From Cytophagales bacterium (lineage in GTDB: Bacteria > Pseudomonadota > Gammaproteobacteria > Burkholderiales > Burkholderiaceae_C): DNA of 64,000 nt. This document shows positions 47,841 to 57,670 of the stretch, piece by piece (positions within the stretch are counted from its first letter, which is position 1; each line of letters opens with the position of its first letter). The position numbers and the translations under genes were made by a program. The stretch spans positions 76,031 to 140,030 of the forward strand of contig JASGCK010000002.1 of the NCBI GenBank assembly GCA_030054145.1, given 5' to 3'. The notes under the pieces were generated by a model. The model made no database searches. It was not told where the DNA came from and worked only from the letters and a program-made list of their open reading frames with translations.

Positions 47841-48665
47841 CTAAACCGTGCGCTGTACCGTTGGTGTTTCTGGCACGGGATAGCCCGCTTGCTTGAATGT
47901 ATTCACAATCATTTTGTGAATATCAAAATAGACTTGCCAATAGTCTTCGGTGTTCGCATACGCATATAAACACAGCAAAGGCCCCTCGGGGGTGAATTGC
48001 AAAATATCGACCGTGGGCGCAGGATCGGTCACCACATGGGGAATGAGCGAGAGCGCATTTTTGAGCCGCTCGATGGCCTCTAGCGCATCCACACTGTGTG
48101 CAATTTTTGCCGTGCATTCGACGCGCCTTGTTGGCAATGCGCTGTAGTTCTTAATGGTGTCGCTAAACACTTTGTTGTTGCCCATAATGGCAACAACGTT
48201 GTCACCTGTTACCAGCGTTGTACCAAACAATCCCAGGTCTTTGACCACGCCCGTTACGCCGCCCACCGAGACGACATCGCCTATTTTGTAGGGGCGCAGC
48301 ACTTGCATAAATACGCCCGCCGAAAAATGCGTGAGCAGCCCGCCCCAAGCCGTGCCAATGGCTAGTCCCAAGCCCGCCAATAAAGCGGCAAACGAGGTGG
48401 TGCTGACGCCAAAAATATCAAGAATCGCTAGCACCAAAATCAAGTTCAGCGCAAAGTGAACAATTGACTGCAAGTATTTGGACAGCATGGCATCGACTTT
48501 TTTACCTCGCTCCAGCGCACGGCCAAGCACGCGCACCAACCAGCGAATGAGCCAACGTCCGACAAACCAAACCAGCAAGGCTAAAGCGGCTCGCAAAGCG
48601 AAGGTGGGCGCTTGAGTGGTGAGGAATTGCCAGACTTCTTGTGTTTGAAAAGTAGTTGCGTTCAT
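47841..48665 (-). CDS. Small mechanosensitive channel (MscS family)
   Basis: A 274-residue channel. It has an N-terminal membrane region (FALRAALALLVWFVGRWLI) and two further helices. The pore-lining helix is Gly/Ala-rich (FAALLAGLGLAIGTAWGGLL), followed by the beta-domain start RPYKIGDVVSVGGVTGVV. It relieves turgor under osmotic downshift. Divergent from the ABC operon with 23 bases between starts. Confidence 0.9.
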   Translation of the reverse strand: MNATTFQTQEVWQFLTTQAPTFALRAALALLVWFVGRWLIRWLVRVLGRALERGKKVDAMLSKYLQSIVHFALNLILVLAILDIFGVSTTSFAALLAGLGLAIGTAWGGLLTHFSAGVFMQVLRPYKIGDVVSVGGVTGVVKDLGLFGTTLVTGDNVVAIMGNNKVFSDTIKNYSALPTRRVECTAKIAHSVDALEAIERLKNALSLIPHVVTDPAPTVDILQFTPEGPLLCLYAYANTEDYWQVYFDIHKMIVNTFKQAGYPVPETPTVQRTV

Positions 48666-48688
48666 GTTCGCATCATAGAATCAAACAC

Positions 48689-49663
48689 ATGATCACTTCT
48701 GCACTCTCTTTTCAATCCGTCTCTAAAAGCTATCACACCAACCAAGCGCTCGATCAAGTGAGTTTCGATATTGCTGAGGGCGAATTTTTTGGTCTGCTAG
48801 GCCCTAACGGAGCGGGCAAAACCACACTCATTACCGTTCTGGCGGGCTTGACCCGTGCCACATCGGGCAAGGTACTCGTACATGGGCACGATGTGCAAGC
48901 CGACTACGCCACCGCACGCCGCATGATTGGCGTGGTGCCGCAGGAATTGGTGTTTGATCCGTTCTTCACAGTACGCGAAGCTTTGATGATTCAGTCGGGC
49001 TATTTCGGCATTAAAAACAACGGCGCTTGGGTTGATGAGTTGCTAGAAAACCTAGGGCTGTCCGACAAAGCCCATGCGAATATGCGGCAGCTCTCGGGTG
49101 GTATGAAGCGCCGCGTGCTAGTTGGGCAGGCGCTGGTTCACAAGCCGCCCGTGATTGTGCTGGACGAGCCGACGGCGGGCGTGGATGTGGAGTTGCGCCA
49201 AACGCTCTGGGCGTTTATCAGCAAACTCAACAAACAAGGGCATACGGTCTTGCTCACCACGCATTATTTGGAAGAGGCGGAAGCGCTTTGCGGGCGCATC
49301 GCCATGCTGCAAAAAGGTCGCGTCGTTGCCCTCGATAGCACGAGCCAATTGCTCAAAGCGGCCGCGTCCAATGTGCTGCGCTTCAAACTGGCGCCGACAT
49401 CAGGGATGGCGGGCACAGCGGGGACAGTGGGCACAGTGGGCATGGCGGGCTCAGCCGAGCAAGCGCTGCCGCCCTCTGTCGCTGCCAAAGCCCGCGTGAC
49501 GGGGCGCATCGTGCAACTGCCCGCCAACACAGCTGCCGAGGTGGAGACCCACCTTGCCGCAGTGCGCGAGGCAGGTTTGGTGATTGAAGATGTTGAGGTG
49601 CGCAAAGCGGATTTGGAAGATGTCTTTTTAGACGTGATGAACAAAGCGAGGGAGGCTGTATGA
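48689..49663 (+). CDS. ABC-2 type transporter, ATP-binding subunit
   Basis: A 324-residue ATPase with Walker A GLLGPNGAGKTTLI, signature RQLSGGMKRRVLVGQ, Walker B VIVLDEPTAGVDVEL and the H-loop LLTTHYLEEAEAL. The C-terminal domain contains an unusual Gly/Thr/Val/Met repeat (49405-49449). The start is ATG 49689 minus 1000, that is 48689; the upstream ATG at 48656 has no support. It overlaps the permease by ATGA. The substrate is unknown (NodI/drug or polysaccharide exporter type). Confidence 0.9.
   Translation: MITSALSFQSVSKSYHTNQALDQVSFDIAEGEFFGLLGPNGAGKTTLITVLAGLTRATSGKVLVHGHDVQADYATARRMIGVVPQELVFDPFFTVREALMIQSGYFGIKNNGAWVDELLENLGLSDKAHANMRQLSGGMKRRVLVGQALVHKPPVIVLDEPTAGVDVELRQTLWAFISKLNKQGHTVLLTTHYLEEAEALCGRIAMLQKGRVVALDSTSQLLKAAASNVLRFKLAPTSGMAGTAGTVGTVGMAGSAEQALPPSVAAKARVTGRIVQLPANTAAEVETHLAAVREAGLVIEDVEVRKADLEDVFLDVMNKAREAV
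49405..49449 (+). repeat. Coding micro-repeat in the ABC ATPase
   Basis: Imperfect GGGCACAGT/GGGGACAGT/GGGCATGGC units encode GMAGTAGTVGTVGMAG in an otherwise normal C-terminal domain. Confidence 0.8.
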
Positions 49664-50439
49664 ATACCGTGATGGCGCATACCAGCAACGGCTGGCAAAG
49701 TCTTTTTTACAAAGAAATTCTGCGATTTTGGAAAGTCTCCGCGCAAACGATTACCGCGCCCGTCCTCACGTCGGTGATGTATCTACTCATCTTTAACCAC
49801 GTTCTTGCCGACCATGTCAAAGTCTATGACTCGGTGAGCTACACCGCTTTTTTAGTGCCTGGCCTTGTGATGATGAGTGTTTTGCAAAATGCCTTTGCCA
49901 ATAGCTCGTCATCCCTTGTTCAAAGCAAGATGATGGGGAATTTGGTCTTCTTGCTGGTGACACCCCTCTCGCATTGGCATTGGTTTATTGCTTACGTGGG
50001 CGCAGCGATTGTGCGCGGATTGTGCGTGGGGTTTGGGGTTTTCATTGTGTGCATTTGGTTTGCCGAAGCGCACTTTGTTGCGCCGCTATGGATTGTGGTG
50101 TTCATCATCATGGGGGCTGCCATGCTTGGCTGCCTTGGTTTAATTGCGGGCTTATGGGCAGATAAGTTTGATCAAATGTCTGTCTTTCAAAACTTCATCA
50201 TCATGCCGATGACTTTTTTATCTGGCGTTTTTTACTCCATCCATTCACTGCCGCCATTTTGGCAAACCGTGAGCAGGTTCAATCCATTTTTCTACATGAT
50301 TGATGGCTTCAGATATGGTTTTTTTGGCAAGAGTGATGTCTCGCCGTGGATAAGCTTTGGCATTGTTGCCGTGGCGCTTGCCATCGTCAGCGCCATCGCC
50401 ATTCACTTACTTCGCATTGGCTACAAAATCAGATCATGA
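49660..50439 (+). CDS. ABC-2 type transporter, permease subunit
   Basis: A 259-residue inner-membrane protein with six predicted helices, beginning after a short cytoplasmic amphipathic part (WQSLFYKEILRFWKVSAQTI). The ABC-2 signature region FIIMPMTFLSGVFYSIHSLP is near the C-terminus. It pairs with the ATPase and overlaps bolA by ATGA. Confidence 0.9.
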   Translation: MNTVMAHTSNGWQSLFYKEILRFWKVSAQTITAPVLTSVMYLLIFNHVLADHVKVYDSVSYTAFLVPGLVMMSVLQNAFANSSSSLVQSKMMGNLVFLLVTPLSHWHWFIAYVGAAIVRGLCVGFGVFIVCIWFAEAHFVAPLWIVVFIIMGAAMLGCLGLIAGLWADKFDQMSVFQNFIIMPMTFLSGVFYSIHSLPPFWQTVSRFNPFFYMIDGFRYGFFGKSDVSPWISFGIVAVALAIVSAIAIHLLRIGYKIRS

Positions 50440-50663
50440 ACGCACAAGAAATCGAACAACTAATTAGCGCTGGCATTGCCTGCGAACACCTAGAAGTCAC
50501 AGGTGACGGCCGGCATTGGTCTGCCACGATTGTCTCCCAAGCCTTTGCGGGCAAGCGTTTAATCCAGCGCCATCAAATGGTTTATGCGACGCTAGGCGGC
50601 AAGATGCACACGGACGAGATCCATGCGCTCTCCATGAAAACGCTGACGCCAGAAGAGGCGTAA
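50436..50663 (+). CDS. bolA: BolA-family protein
   Basis: A 75-residue protein with the BolA core: VTGDGRHWSATIVSQAFAGK, RHQMVYATLGG and DEIHALSMKTLTPEE. BolA proteins bind monothiol glutaredoxins and Fe-S clusters; this short form resembles the IbaG/YrbA group. The overlap with the permease suggests cotranscription. Confidence 0.9.
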   Translation: MNAQEIEQLISAGIACEHLEVTGDGRHWSATIVSQAFAGKRLIQRHQMVYATLGGKMHTDEIHALSMKTLTPEEA

Positions 50664-50690
50664 TTGTTATAACTGGCAGCGCACCAGAGT

Positions 50691-51926
50691 TCAGCGCATA
50701 CGCCAAGCCTTGCTCAAAGCCAAGCGGCTCTCTTGCCACTCAGGCTGCGTCTGGGTTCTGAGCAGCAAACGACGGACGGCGGCAATCAGCAACCCCATCA
50801 ATAAGCCAAGCGTCAAACCAGCCAGCACAATCAAAACACGCCTAGGCGCAGATTTACGCTCGGGCGGAGTTGCCATATCCACTTGCTGCAAAAGCGGACC
50901 CTCTTTGGATTCGTCAACCCTTGCTAACTCGTATTGCCGAATCATCACATCCAGCATAGCCTCTTGCACTTTGACATCGCGATAGGCACGCACCGCTTCT
51001 TGCCCGACCGACTCCTTACCTGCGCTAGCAGCTGCGTTATTTAATGTAGCGTTAGGCGCACCACCATCTGTTCCTTTTTCTGTCTTAGACAGTTGAGCGC
51101 GTAATGCCGCAATCTCTCTACTTAAACGAATCACGTCGGGATTTTGATCGGTGGCATAAGTCGTTCTAAGTGACTGCAATAGAACTTCGCGAGTCACAAT
51201 TTGCTGGCGCAATTCCACACTGGCACGCACGCCCGTTTCTGCGAGCGCCTGTGTCACTTGCATTCCGCTTTGTGTCTGTGCTTGCTTGAAATTAATTTCA
51301 CTCTTTACCAATTGATCTTTAACTTGAGTCACTTGTCGCTCAAAAAACTGTCGCCGCTGCTGCGCTTCGCTTACAGCCAGACTGCCCAGTACTTTGCCAA
51401 GTTCATCCACATACGCATTTGCCAATTGAGCGGCAAACTTTGGCTCTTCATCGGTTACCTCAATGGTGATCAGTCCCGATTTTTTATCAGAAGCTATTTT
51501 GACATTGGCATCTAACGCTTTACGCGCGTCTGATAGCAAATTTTCTTCATATCGTTCTTGCAACACAAACTTTTGAATCAAACTATTTTGAAGTCGTTCG
51601 CTTTTTAAAATCGCAATGTAGAGTTCATCCTGACTTTTAATGCCTACCGCACCGCCCGCCAGTCCCGCCAAAGACCCAGGGCTAGCAAGCGCACTAGCCA
51701 CAGAACTTTGCACTTGCTGAGGCGGCATCAAAACGGTTTTTGCGGTGTATTTATTTGTCGAAAAAAAAGCGACGGCTAACCCCAAAACCAAAGCAACGCC
51801 CGCAACGCCCATCACCCATTTTTTTTCTTCACCCAGCGCAATCAGCATATCCAATAGGCTGATTTCGTCTTCGCTATCTTCTTGACTCATCTCACCCGTC
51901 GACTGGCTTGTTTGCAACGTTGTCAT
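50691..51926 (-). CDS. Wzz-type polysaccharide chain-length/co-polymerase protein
   Basis: A 411-residue inner-membrane protein. An N-terminal Wzz domain begins EISLLDMLIALGEEKKWVMG with a helix at about 38-56 (VAGVALVLGLAVAFF). A long periplasmic coiled-coil region follows (about 160-330), then a second helix near 368-388 (VLIVLAGLTLGLLMGLLIAA). No tyrosine kinase domain is attached. It follows the Wza-like gene by nine bases, so the pair forms an export unit. Confidence 0.87.
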   Translation of the reverse strand: MTTLQTSQSTGEMSQEDSEDEISLLDMLIALGEEKKWVMGVAGVALVLGLAVAFFSTNKYTAKTVLMPPQQVQSSVASALASPGSLAGLAGGAVGIKSQDELYIAILKSERLQNSLIQKFVLQERYEENLLSDARKALDANVKIASDKKSGLITIEVTDEEPKFAAQLANAYVDELGKVLGSLAVSEAQQRRQFFERQVTQVKDQLVKSEINFKQAQTQSGMQVTQALAETGVRASVELRQQIVTREVLLQSLRTTYATDQNPDVIRLSREIAALRAQLSKTEKGTDGGAPNATLNNAAASAGKESVGQEAVRAYRDVKVQEAMLDVMIRQYELARVDESKEGPLLQQVDMATPPERKSAPRRVLIVLAGLTLGLLMGLLIAAVRRLLLRTQTQPEWQESRLALSKAWRMR

Positions 51927-51935
51927 CTCAGCACC

Positions 51936-54443
51936 TTAATTTTTAAGTACTTTATAAGCGGCCACACCCAAGCCAAACTGATACAGAATTTGAGTAATAT
52001 CTTTGGCGTTACGGATGAAGGTGCTCCAACCTGACTCGCGATCCAACTTCTCTGGCAATATGATGCTATCGCCTGGCATTACCGCCGTTCGCATGACACT
52101 GTTACCCCAACTACTGCTATTGGTAAGGGCGCTTCCATCCGCACGTATCAAAATCAGATTATCCCGATCCGCACCAACAGATAGACCTGATTGAAGCAGA
52201 TATTCACCAACTGTTTTTCCTGCCACATAGAGTAGCGCCGACTCGGTATTCACTGAACCAAAAACATAAACAAAGTCGGGACGATTGGGAATTGTTAATC
52301 GATCACCCGACTCCAAACGAATCGTTGGCAATTGCCCAACCACATTACTCACTTGCGGTGATAAATTGAGTGCAATACGACCTACAGGCTTTAAACTGCG
52401 CAATCGATCCAGCGATTGTTTACGCAACGATTGTGACATTTGGATTCTCGCCTGAACAACCGCAGCATCGGTTGCCGCCCCAGAGCTTTGTGCAATTTGA
52501 TTAAGACTCCCTGCTGATTCAGCTTCCAGTTTTTGGACAAGATTTTTTAAGTTTTCTTCTTGGGAACGCCTAACCTCTTCTCGCAGAAAAGCGGCACCAA
52601 ACAAATAGGCATCTTGCGTCAAACCGCCCGCCTTATCAACCAGTGTTTGCAGCGTATCGTTTGCAACCATTTGGTACACGCCTGGTCGCGCAACCTCACC
52701 ATCGATGCGCACAAAGACGCGGCGCTTAGCCAATGGGGTACGGATGTCACTTGCGGAAAACACCGTCACAACGTCACGTGGTTGCAGTAATTGGTTATCG
52801 GGATCTTTTGCATCTTTCAACACGTTACCCAAATTAAAAGGAATTAATTGAACCGATAAATCTTTAGGATTGACGCGCTCAATAACGGCGTATTCAAAAT
52901 TCACTTCGTCCATCAAATTACCAACGCGGTTGGCAAGCGGCTCCATGTCATCTTTTTGGAATTTGGCATCTACCCAATCAGACTCATGGTCACGCTGCTT
53001 CCGCATTGTTGTGATCCCATCATTATTCAACATATTTACTTGGTTTTCTTGATTACCTTGATTACCTTGATTACCTTGATTACCTTGATTACCTTGATTA
53101 CTTCGCTTAATCTCCAGCTTTTGAGGTTGCAAAACATTATTTTGTTTTTGAACAGAACCCGCACTCACAAGCGTTTCGTAGTTGGGTATCAAGTCACGAA
53201 TGCGCAAACCCGCTCGCCACGGTAGCCGTGCTGGTTGACTAACATTGCCGCGCAAAGTCACCGCATTAGCAAAACCTAACACAAGGGTAGGAACAATCAA
53301 GCTATCACCACGTCTGAGCGTTTTCTTCATGCCTTGCGCGTCAAGCGTCAATAGCTCTACCGTGCGCGACTCGCCCGCCACATCAGTGGCGGCAATACGC
53401 TCCAACTTAACCTGCGTCAATTGCGCGGAGACAGGCAATCCACCCGCCACTGCCAATAACTCTTCAATGGTTTCTTTATCGTTTTTAATTTCGTACACAG
53501 CAGGGTTTGTTACGGCACCTGTTAATGCGACATAACCCGCTGCCGCAGGAATCACAATCACGTCACCATCCTGTAGTTTTTCATCGCCTTGTTTCATGCC
53601 TTTGGCTAAAAAGGCGTAGAGATCAAAATCAACCACGACTTGGTTTGCGCGCTTCAGTTGCACGTGCCGAAGTGATCCCGCTGCACTTGGACCGCCCGAT
53701 ACAAACAAACCCGTCACCAGCGTTGATAGACTACTAACATTGTAGGCTCCTGGTCGCCTTGCTTGTCCAACAACATAAATGGTAATAGAGCGTAATTGCC
53801 CCATCGTCACGTTCAACTCAAAATCACGGTAATAACGGTCAACGGCCGCACGAATTGTGTTTTGGACTTGCGCCGCCTTCACGCCAGCAAGTTGCACCGT
53901 GCCAATTTTGGGGATAGAAATCGCACCATTGCGATCAACGACAGCCTTCACATCAATATCAATCGAACCCCAACCACGAATCAATACCTCATCGCCAGCG
54001 CCTAAGGTGTAATCGTTACTCACAGGCGCATTGCTAACGGGCGAGAAAGTATTCTCAAAGAAGTCCATACCAAACAAAGGCAATTTTTGCCCCATTGATT
54101 CAAAAATAAATTTTTGAAATTCATTGGGTTTTAAAGGTGGCAATTGCTCTTGCAACGGCAACTTGTTGTTGGTTAACTCAGTCAACCCCTGCACAGGCAA
54201 AGTAGGCGCTGTACGCAGCTGCGGTGCGCCTGTATTAGTGACAGGCATTCCTTGCTGATTTGTCCCTGCTGGTGTTTGAGTCGTTGCAAGACCCTGACTT
54301 TGTATTTGTGCCTGCGCCTGTGCCTGTAGTGCACGAGCATCAACCCCCTGCGCTAGCAGATTCAAAGGAAGCGCAAAACCCATGCCCACTAACGCGCATC
54401 TGCGTAAGCAGATTTTTATTTTTTTCATATCGTTACATTTCAT
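51936..54443 (-). CDS. Wza-like polysaccharide export outer-membrane protein with SLBB domains
   Basis: An 835-residue protein. It has a signal peptide ending near LPLNLLAQG, without a lipobox Cys. The Poly_export segment is NDYTLGAGDEVLIRGWGSID, followed by repeated SLBB-like units (TIYVVGQARRPGAYNVSSLS, VFVRIDGEVARPGVYQMVAN, FVYVFGSVNTESALLYVAGK). A 9-bp tandem repeat makes an NQG run (about 53049-53103). The start could be 54443 or 54428; neither has a clear ribosome site. It probably forms the outer-membrane exit for a polysaccharide. Confidence 0.87.
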   Translation of the reverse strand: MKCNDMKKIKICLRRCALVGMGFALPLNLLAQGVDARALQAQAQAQIQSQGLATTQTPAGTNQQGMPVTNTGAPQLRTAPTLPVQGLTELTNNKLPLQEQLPPLKPNEFQKFIFESMGQKLPLFGMDFFENTFSPVSNAPVSNDYTLGAGDEVLIRGWGSIDIDVKAVVDRNGAISIPKIGTVQLAGVKAAQVQNTIRAAVDRYYRDFELNVTMGQLRSITIYVVGQARRPGAYNVSSLSTLVTGLFVSGGPSAAGSLRHVQLKRANQVVVDFDLYAFLAKGMKQGDEKLQDGDVIVIPAAAGYVALTGAVTNPAVYEIKNDKETIEELLAVAGGLPVSAQLTQVKLERIAATDVAGESRTVELLTLDAQGMKKTLRRGDSLIVPTLVLGFANAVTLRGNVSQPARLPWRAGLRIRDLIPNYETLVSAGSVQKQNNVLQPQKLEIKRSNQGNQGNQGNQGNQGNQENQVNMLNNDGITTMRKQRDHESDWVDAKFQKDDMEPLANRVGNLMDEVNFEYAVIERVNPKDLSVQLIPFNLGNVLKDAKDPDNQLLQPRDVVTVFSASDIRTPLAKRRVFVRIDGEVARPGVYQMVANDTLQTLVDKAGGLTQDAYLFGAAFLREEVRRSQEENLKNLVQKLEAESAGSLNQIAQSSGAATDAAVVQARIQMSQSLRKQSLDRLRSLKPVGRIALNLSPQVSNVVGQLPTIRLESGDRLTIPNRPDFVYVFGSVNTESALLYVAGKTVGEYLLQSGLSVGADRDNLILIRADGSALTNSSSWGNSVMRTAVMPGDSIILPEKLDRESGWSTFIRNAKDITQILYQFGLGVAAYKVLKN
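53049..53103 (-). repeat. 9-bp tandem repeat in the Wza-like gene
   Basis: About six copies of ATTACCTTG on the plus strand encode an Asn-Gln-Gly run on the minus strand, between two SLBB-type regions. Confidence 0.92.
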
Positions 54444-54682
54444 TTTTAAGAATCACACCTATCACCACCACCATTTAGCAGTCAAACTATTAGGACTATA
54501 TACTCCAAATGCGCATCACCTCAAAAAATTTATAACCTCAGCGCGTTCCAGTTACTCTAGTTACTGACGAAGCCGCCAATATAACCATTAATTTAGAAAC
54601 TTTTTATAAAAAACACTTAAAGAAAAAATAGTATTTATATATATATAAATATAGTTTATTACAAATTTATTCTTACTTTATT
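54444..54682. promoter_or_regulatory. AT-rich intergenic region upstream of the Wza-like gene
   Basis: 239 bases with no gene, far more AT-rich than the rest of the window. It includes a 20-bp perfect palindrome of T/A (54632-54651) flanked by A- and T-runs. It must hold the promoter of the wza-wzz pair. No convincing terminator hairpin for the next gene upstream was seen. Confidence 0.5.
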
Positions 54683-55966
54683 TTATATTTCGCGGGTGTT
54701 GACTGCCTTCACCACGTCCACACGCCGACCTGCCATTCGCACCACCTCTAGCCGCCAATTGTGAATCGTCACATACGACCCCACTGTTGGCAAATCGCCC
54801 AGTTCACTCATCACCAGTCCGCCCAGCGTGTTGTAGCGCTCATCTTCCTCAGCTGGCAAAAACTCAATTTCCAGCTTGTTTTTAAGCTCTTGTACCGATA
54901 ATTGCCCATCCAACAGCCAGATGCCATCTGCTTGCTGCCTTGCCGAAGGCAAACCTTGACTCGGTGTGTGCAGCTCGCCCGTAATGGCCTGCAACAAGTC
55001 TTGCGGCGTAATTAGTCCTTGCACCTCACCATACTCGTCCACCACCAAGGCCATGCGTTCAGTTTTTTGTTTGAATTGATTTAGCAGCAGCATGGCGTTC
55101 AGTGTTTCTGGAACGAAGCCCACGGGCTGCACCAAATCGTGCCAGTTGGCGCCCCCCGCCTGACTTCTCAGCAGCAGCTGACTCACGCTAACCACACCTT
55201 GAACGTGCGCCCAATCGCCATCACAAACGGGATACCACGAGTGCCCCGCCTGCGCCACCTTTTTGAGCGTCGTCTGCAATGAGTCCTCGCTGGCAAGCCA
55301 AACAACATGAGCCCTTGGCAACATCAGGGACGCTAGCGGTCGCCCATCAAGGTCGAAAACGTTTTGCACGAGGCTGTGCTCGCTCTCATCAATAATGCCA
55401 GCATCTAAGCCTTCATCCAAATTGGCATTGATCTCTTCGTGTGTCACCGCACGGCTACGCTCGGTGTCCACCTGTAACAGAGCCAGCACCGCAGCCGTTG
55501 TTTTAGTCAGCAACCAAACAAAGGGCAACGCCAAACGCGCGACCCACTGCATAGGACGAGCAATACGTCGCGCTACCGCTTCTGGATACAACTGTCCAAT
55601 GCGTTTGGGAACTAACTCGCCAAAAACAATCGTCACCAGCGTAATGAGGGTCACCACCACCGCAGTAGCCGTCATAGAAGCAGCGTGCTGGCGAAGTCCC
55701 CAGCTTTGCAGCCACGTACTCAAAGAGTCGCTAAAGGCAGCCTCCCCTACGATGCCATTCAAAATACCAATGGACGTAATGCCTACTTGCACACTCGATA
55801 AAAACCGCGTCGGTTGAGTCATTAAAGCCAATGCAGCCAGTGCGCCTTTATCGCCCGTTTCAGCTTGCGCCGTCAAAAGCGCTTTGCGACTTGCGGTCAA
55901 TGCCATTTCGGACATAGAGAACGCAGCATTCAAAACAATTAAAAACACGATGAGAAGAAAATCCAT
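54683..55966 (-). CDS. CNNM/CorC-type hemolysin-family membrane protein
   Basis: A 427-residue protein: a DUF21 membrane domain (about 1-190; MDFLLIVFLIVLNAAFSMSE), paired CBS domains (about 205-330; LMLPRAHVVWLASEDSLQTT and MALVVDEYGEVQGLITPQDL) and a C-terminal CorC_HlyC domain (TLGGLVMSELGDLP). Linked to magnesium or cobalt efflux in relatives. The start at 55966 is chosen because the family begins with this helix; the open frame upstream overlaps apaH. Confidence 0.88.
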   Translation of the reverse strand: MDFLLIVFLIVLNAAFSMSEMALTASRKALLTAQAETGDKGALAALALMTQPTRFLSSVQVGITSIGILNGIVGEAAFSDSLSTWLQSWGLRQHAASMTATAVVVTLITLVTIVFGELVPKRIGQLYPEAVARRIARPMQWVARLALPFVWLLTKTTAAVLALLQVDTERSRAVTHEEINANLDEGLDAGIIDESEHSLVQNVFDLDGRPLASLMLPRAHVVWLASEDSLQTTLKKVAQAGHSWYPVCDGDWAHVQGVVSVSQLLLRSQAGGANWHDLVQPVGFVPETLNAMLLLNQFKQKTERMALVVDEYGEVQGLITPQDLLQAITGELHTPSQGLPSARQQADGIWLLDGQLSVQELKNKLEIEFLPAEEDERYNTLGGLVMSELGDLPTVGSYVTIHNWRLEVVRMAGRRVDVVKAVNTREI

Positions 55967-55983
55967 AAACTTAGAATGTAAAA

Positions 55984-56877
55984 ATGGCACTTTACCTGAT
56001 TGGCGACATCCAAGGCTGCAACAACGCATTTCAGCAGCTACTGCGCAAAATTGACTTCTCGCCAAGCCGCGATACGCTCTACGTTTTGGGCGACATGGTC
56101 AACCGCGGCGAAGACTCCGCTGGCGTGCTGCAAACACTCATGAGTTTTGGCACTTCTGCGCAATGCGTGCTGGGCAATCACGACTTACACCTGCTTGCTG
56201 TTGCGCATGGCGCACGGTCTCTACACCCCAGTGATACGCTACAGCCCTTGCTGGATATGCCCTCCAGCAGCACCCTACTAGAGTGGCTGCGACATCAAAA
56301 ACTCGCTATCAGCCTCACGCATCAAAGAAATGGAATCAAACACCGCTGGCTGCTGGTACACGCTGGCGTGCTGCCGCAGTGGTCAGCCGATCAAACGCTG
56401 GCGCTCGCTGGCGAAGTAGAAGCGGCGCTGCAAGGCGCTGACTACATGCGCTTTCTACGCCAAATGTATGGCAGCACACCGCATCAATGGTCAGCTGATT
56501 TGCAAGGCGCAGATCGGTTGCGCGTCATCGTCAACGCGCTTACCCGATTACGCTTTTGTGATGAACAGGGCGTGATGGAATTTGCCACCAAAGACGGGGC
56601 GGGCGCTGCGCCGCAAGGCTTCATGCCGTGGTTTGATGTCCCTCATCGAAAAACTGCCACTGAAGATGTCTCCATCGCCTTTGGGCACTGGTCAACGCTG
56701 GGCTTATTTGCCAGGCCTTGCCTTAAAGCCCCAGCCATTTTGGGCTTGGACACGGGCTGCGTTTGGGGCGGGGCGTTGACCGCTTATTGCTTGAGTGGCC
56801 GCGTTCACTCCGTGCGCAACTCCGCCAAACTCGCCGCAATCTCAGCGCCTATCAGCACGACAAGCCACGCCATATAA
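55984..56877 (+). CDS. apaH: Symmetrical bis(5'-nucleosyl)-tetraphosphatase
   Basis: Hydrolyses Ap4A to two ADP. Calcineurin-like metal motifs are MALYLIGDIQGCNNAF, YVLGDMVNRGEDSAG, CVLGNHDLHLLAVAHG, LLVHAGVLPQW and the late LGLDTGCVWGGALTAYCL. 297 residues; the last 20 or so extend past the usual end and overlap the convergent yihY gene by 73 bases. Confidence 0.93.
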   Translation: MALYLIGDIQGCNNAFQQLLRKIDFSPSRDTLYVLGDMVNRGEDSAGVLQTLMSFGTSAQCVLGNHDLHLLAVAHGARSLHPSDTLQPLLDMPSSSTLLEWLRHQKLAISLTHQRNGIKHRWLLVHAGVLPQWSADQTLALAGEVEAALQGADYMRFLRQMYGSTPHQWSADLQGADRLRVIVNALTRLRFCDEQGVMEFATKDGAGAAPQGFMPWFDVPHRKTATEDVSIAFGHWSTLGLFARPCLKAPAILGLDTGCVWGGALTAYCLSGRVHSVRNSAKLAAISAPISTTSHAI

Positions 56878-57653
56878 ATCCAAAGTAGCAGCACAGGCAC
56901 GGTAGCGAACGCGCCATAAATAACGGAGTACGCGGGCATCTTGATGAGGTAGAGAGTGAGCAACTTTTTGGCCGCTTCTAATGCGCCTGCTGCAATGAAA
57001 GCACCCAGCACCGCATGGTGCAGCATCACTTGTGTGTTGGGCACAAAGCGATACAGCGCCGTCAAACCCGCCCACACCAAAGTAAATTCAAGTGCGCCAT
57101 AAAACAACTTCACCGAACTAACCCCTACGAGTGGCTGCGACCACATCACAACCGCTGTCGTCAGCCACAAACTACTGGCAAGCAGCATAGGACCCAATGC
57201 AAGTAACGCCGAATACACCAGCACGCGCTTCCACATCGATCGCCTTGCCTGCACGCGCCAGATATTGTTGAGCGTTCGATCAATCGTCAAAACCAAAACC
57301 AGCGCCGAGCCTAGCAACACCAAAAACCCCAGCCAGCCAACGCGACTCGCCTTGGCGCTAAATTGAACCACGCCGCCCAGCACTTGGCGCGCAATGGCAT
57401 CAGGCACCAAGCTGTCAATCAACCACTTTTGCAATACTTTTTGCAAATCAGCAAACAACGGACTCGTCGAAAAAATGGCAAGCGCCACCGTAAACAAAGG
57501 AACAATCGCCATGATGGTGGTAAACGTCAAACTGCTCGCAATCAGGCTAAGCCGATCACGTGTAAAGCGATCCCAGAGCGATACACCCACGCGCCGCCAT
57601 TGCAACTTGGGGAGCGAGAGCAGATAAGGTATGAAATCAGTTTGCAGCGACAT
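56805..57653 (-). CDS. YihY/BrkB family inner-membrane protein
   Basis: A 282-residue protein with about six helices. Family segments: SLIASSLTFTTIMAIVPLFT, TIDRTLNNIWRVQARRSMWK and the C-terminal YGAFATVPVLLLWIYMAWLV. Once annotated as RNase BN; the function is uncertain. The start at 57653 (MSLQTDFIPYLL) leaves 17 bases to the divergent DUF2069 gene. Confidence 0.88.
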   Translation of the reverse strand: MSLQTDFIPYLLSLPKLQWRRVGVSLWDRFTRDRLSLIASSLTFTTIMAIVPLFTVALAIFSTSPLFADLQKVLQKWLIDSLVPDAIARQVLGGVVQFSAKASRVGWLGFLVLLGSALVLVLTIDRTLNNIWRVQARRSMWKRVLVYSALLALGPMLLASSLWLTTAVVMWSQPLVGVSSVKLFYGALEFTLVWAGLTALYRFVPNTQVMLHHAVLGAFIAAGALEAAKKLLTLYLIKMPAYSVIYGAFATVPVLLLWIYMAWLVVLIGAEIAASLAELRTE

Positions 57654-57670
57654 ACCGCTATCATGCCACG

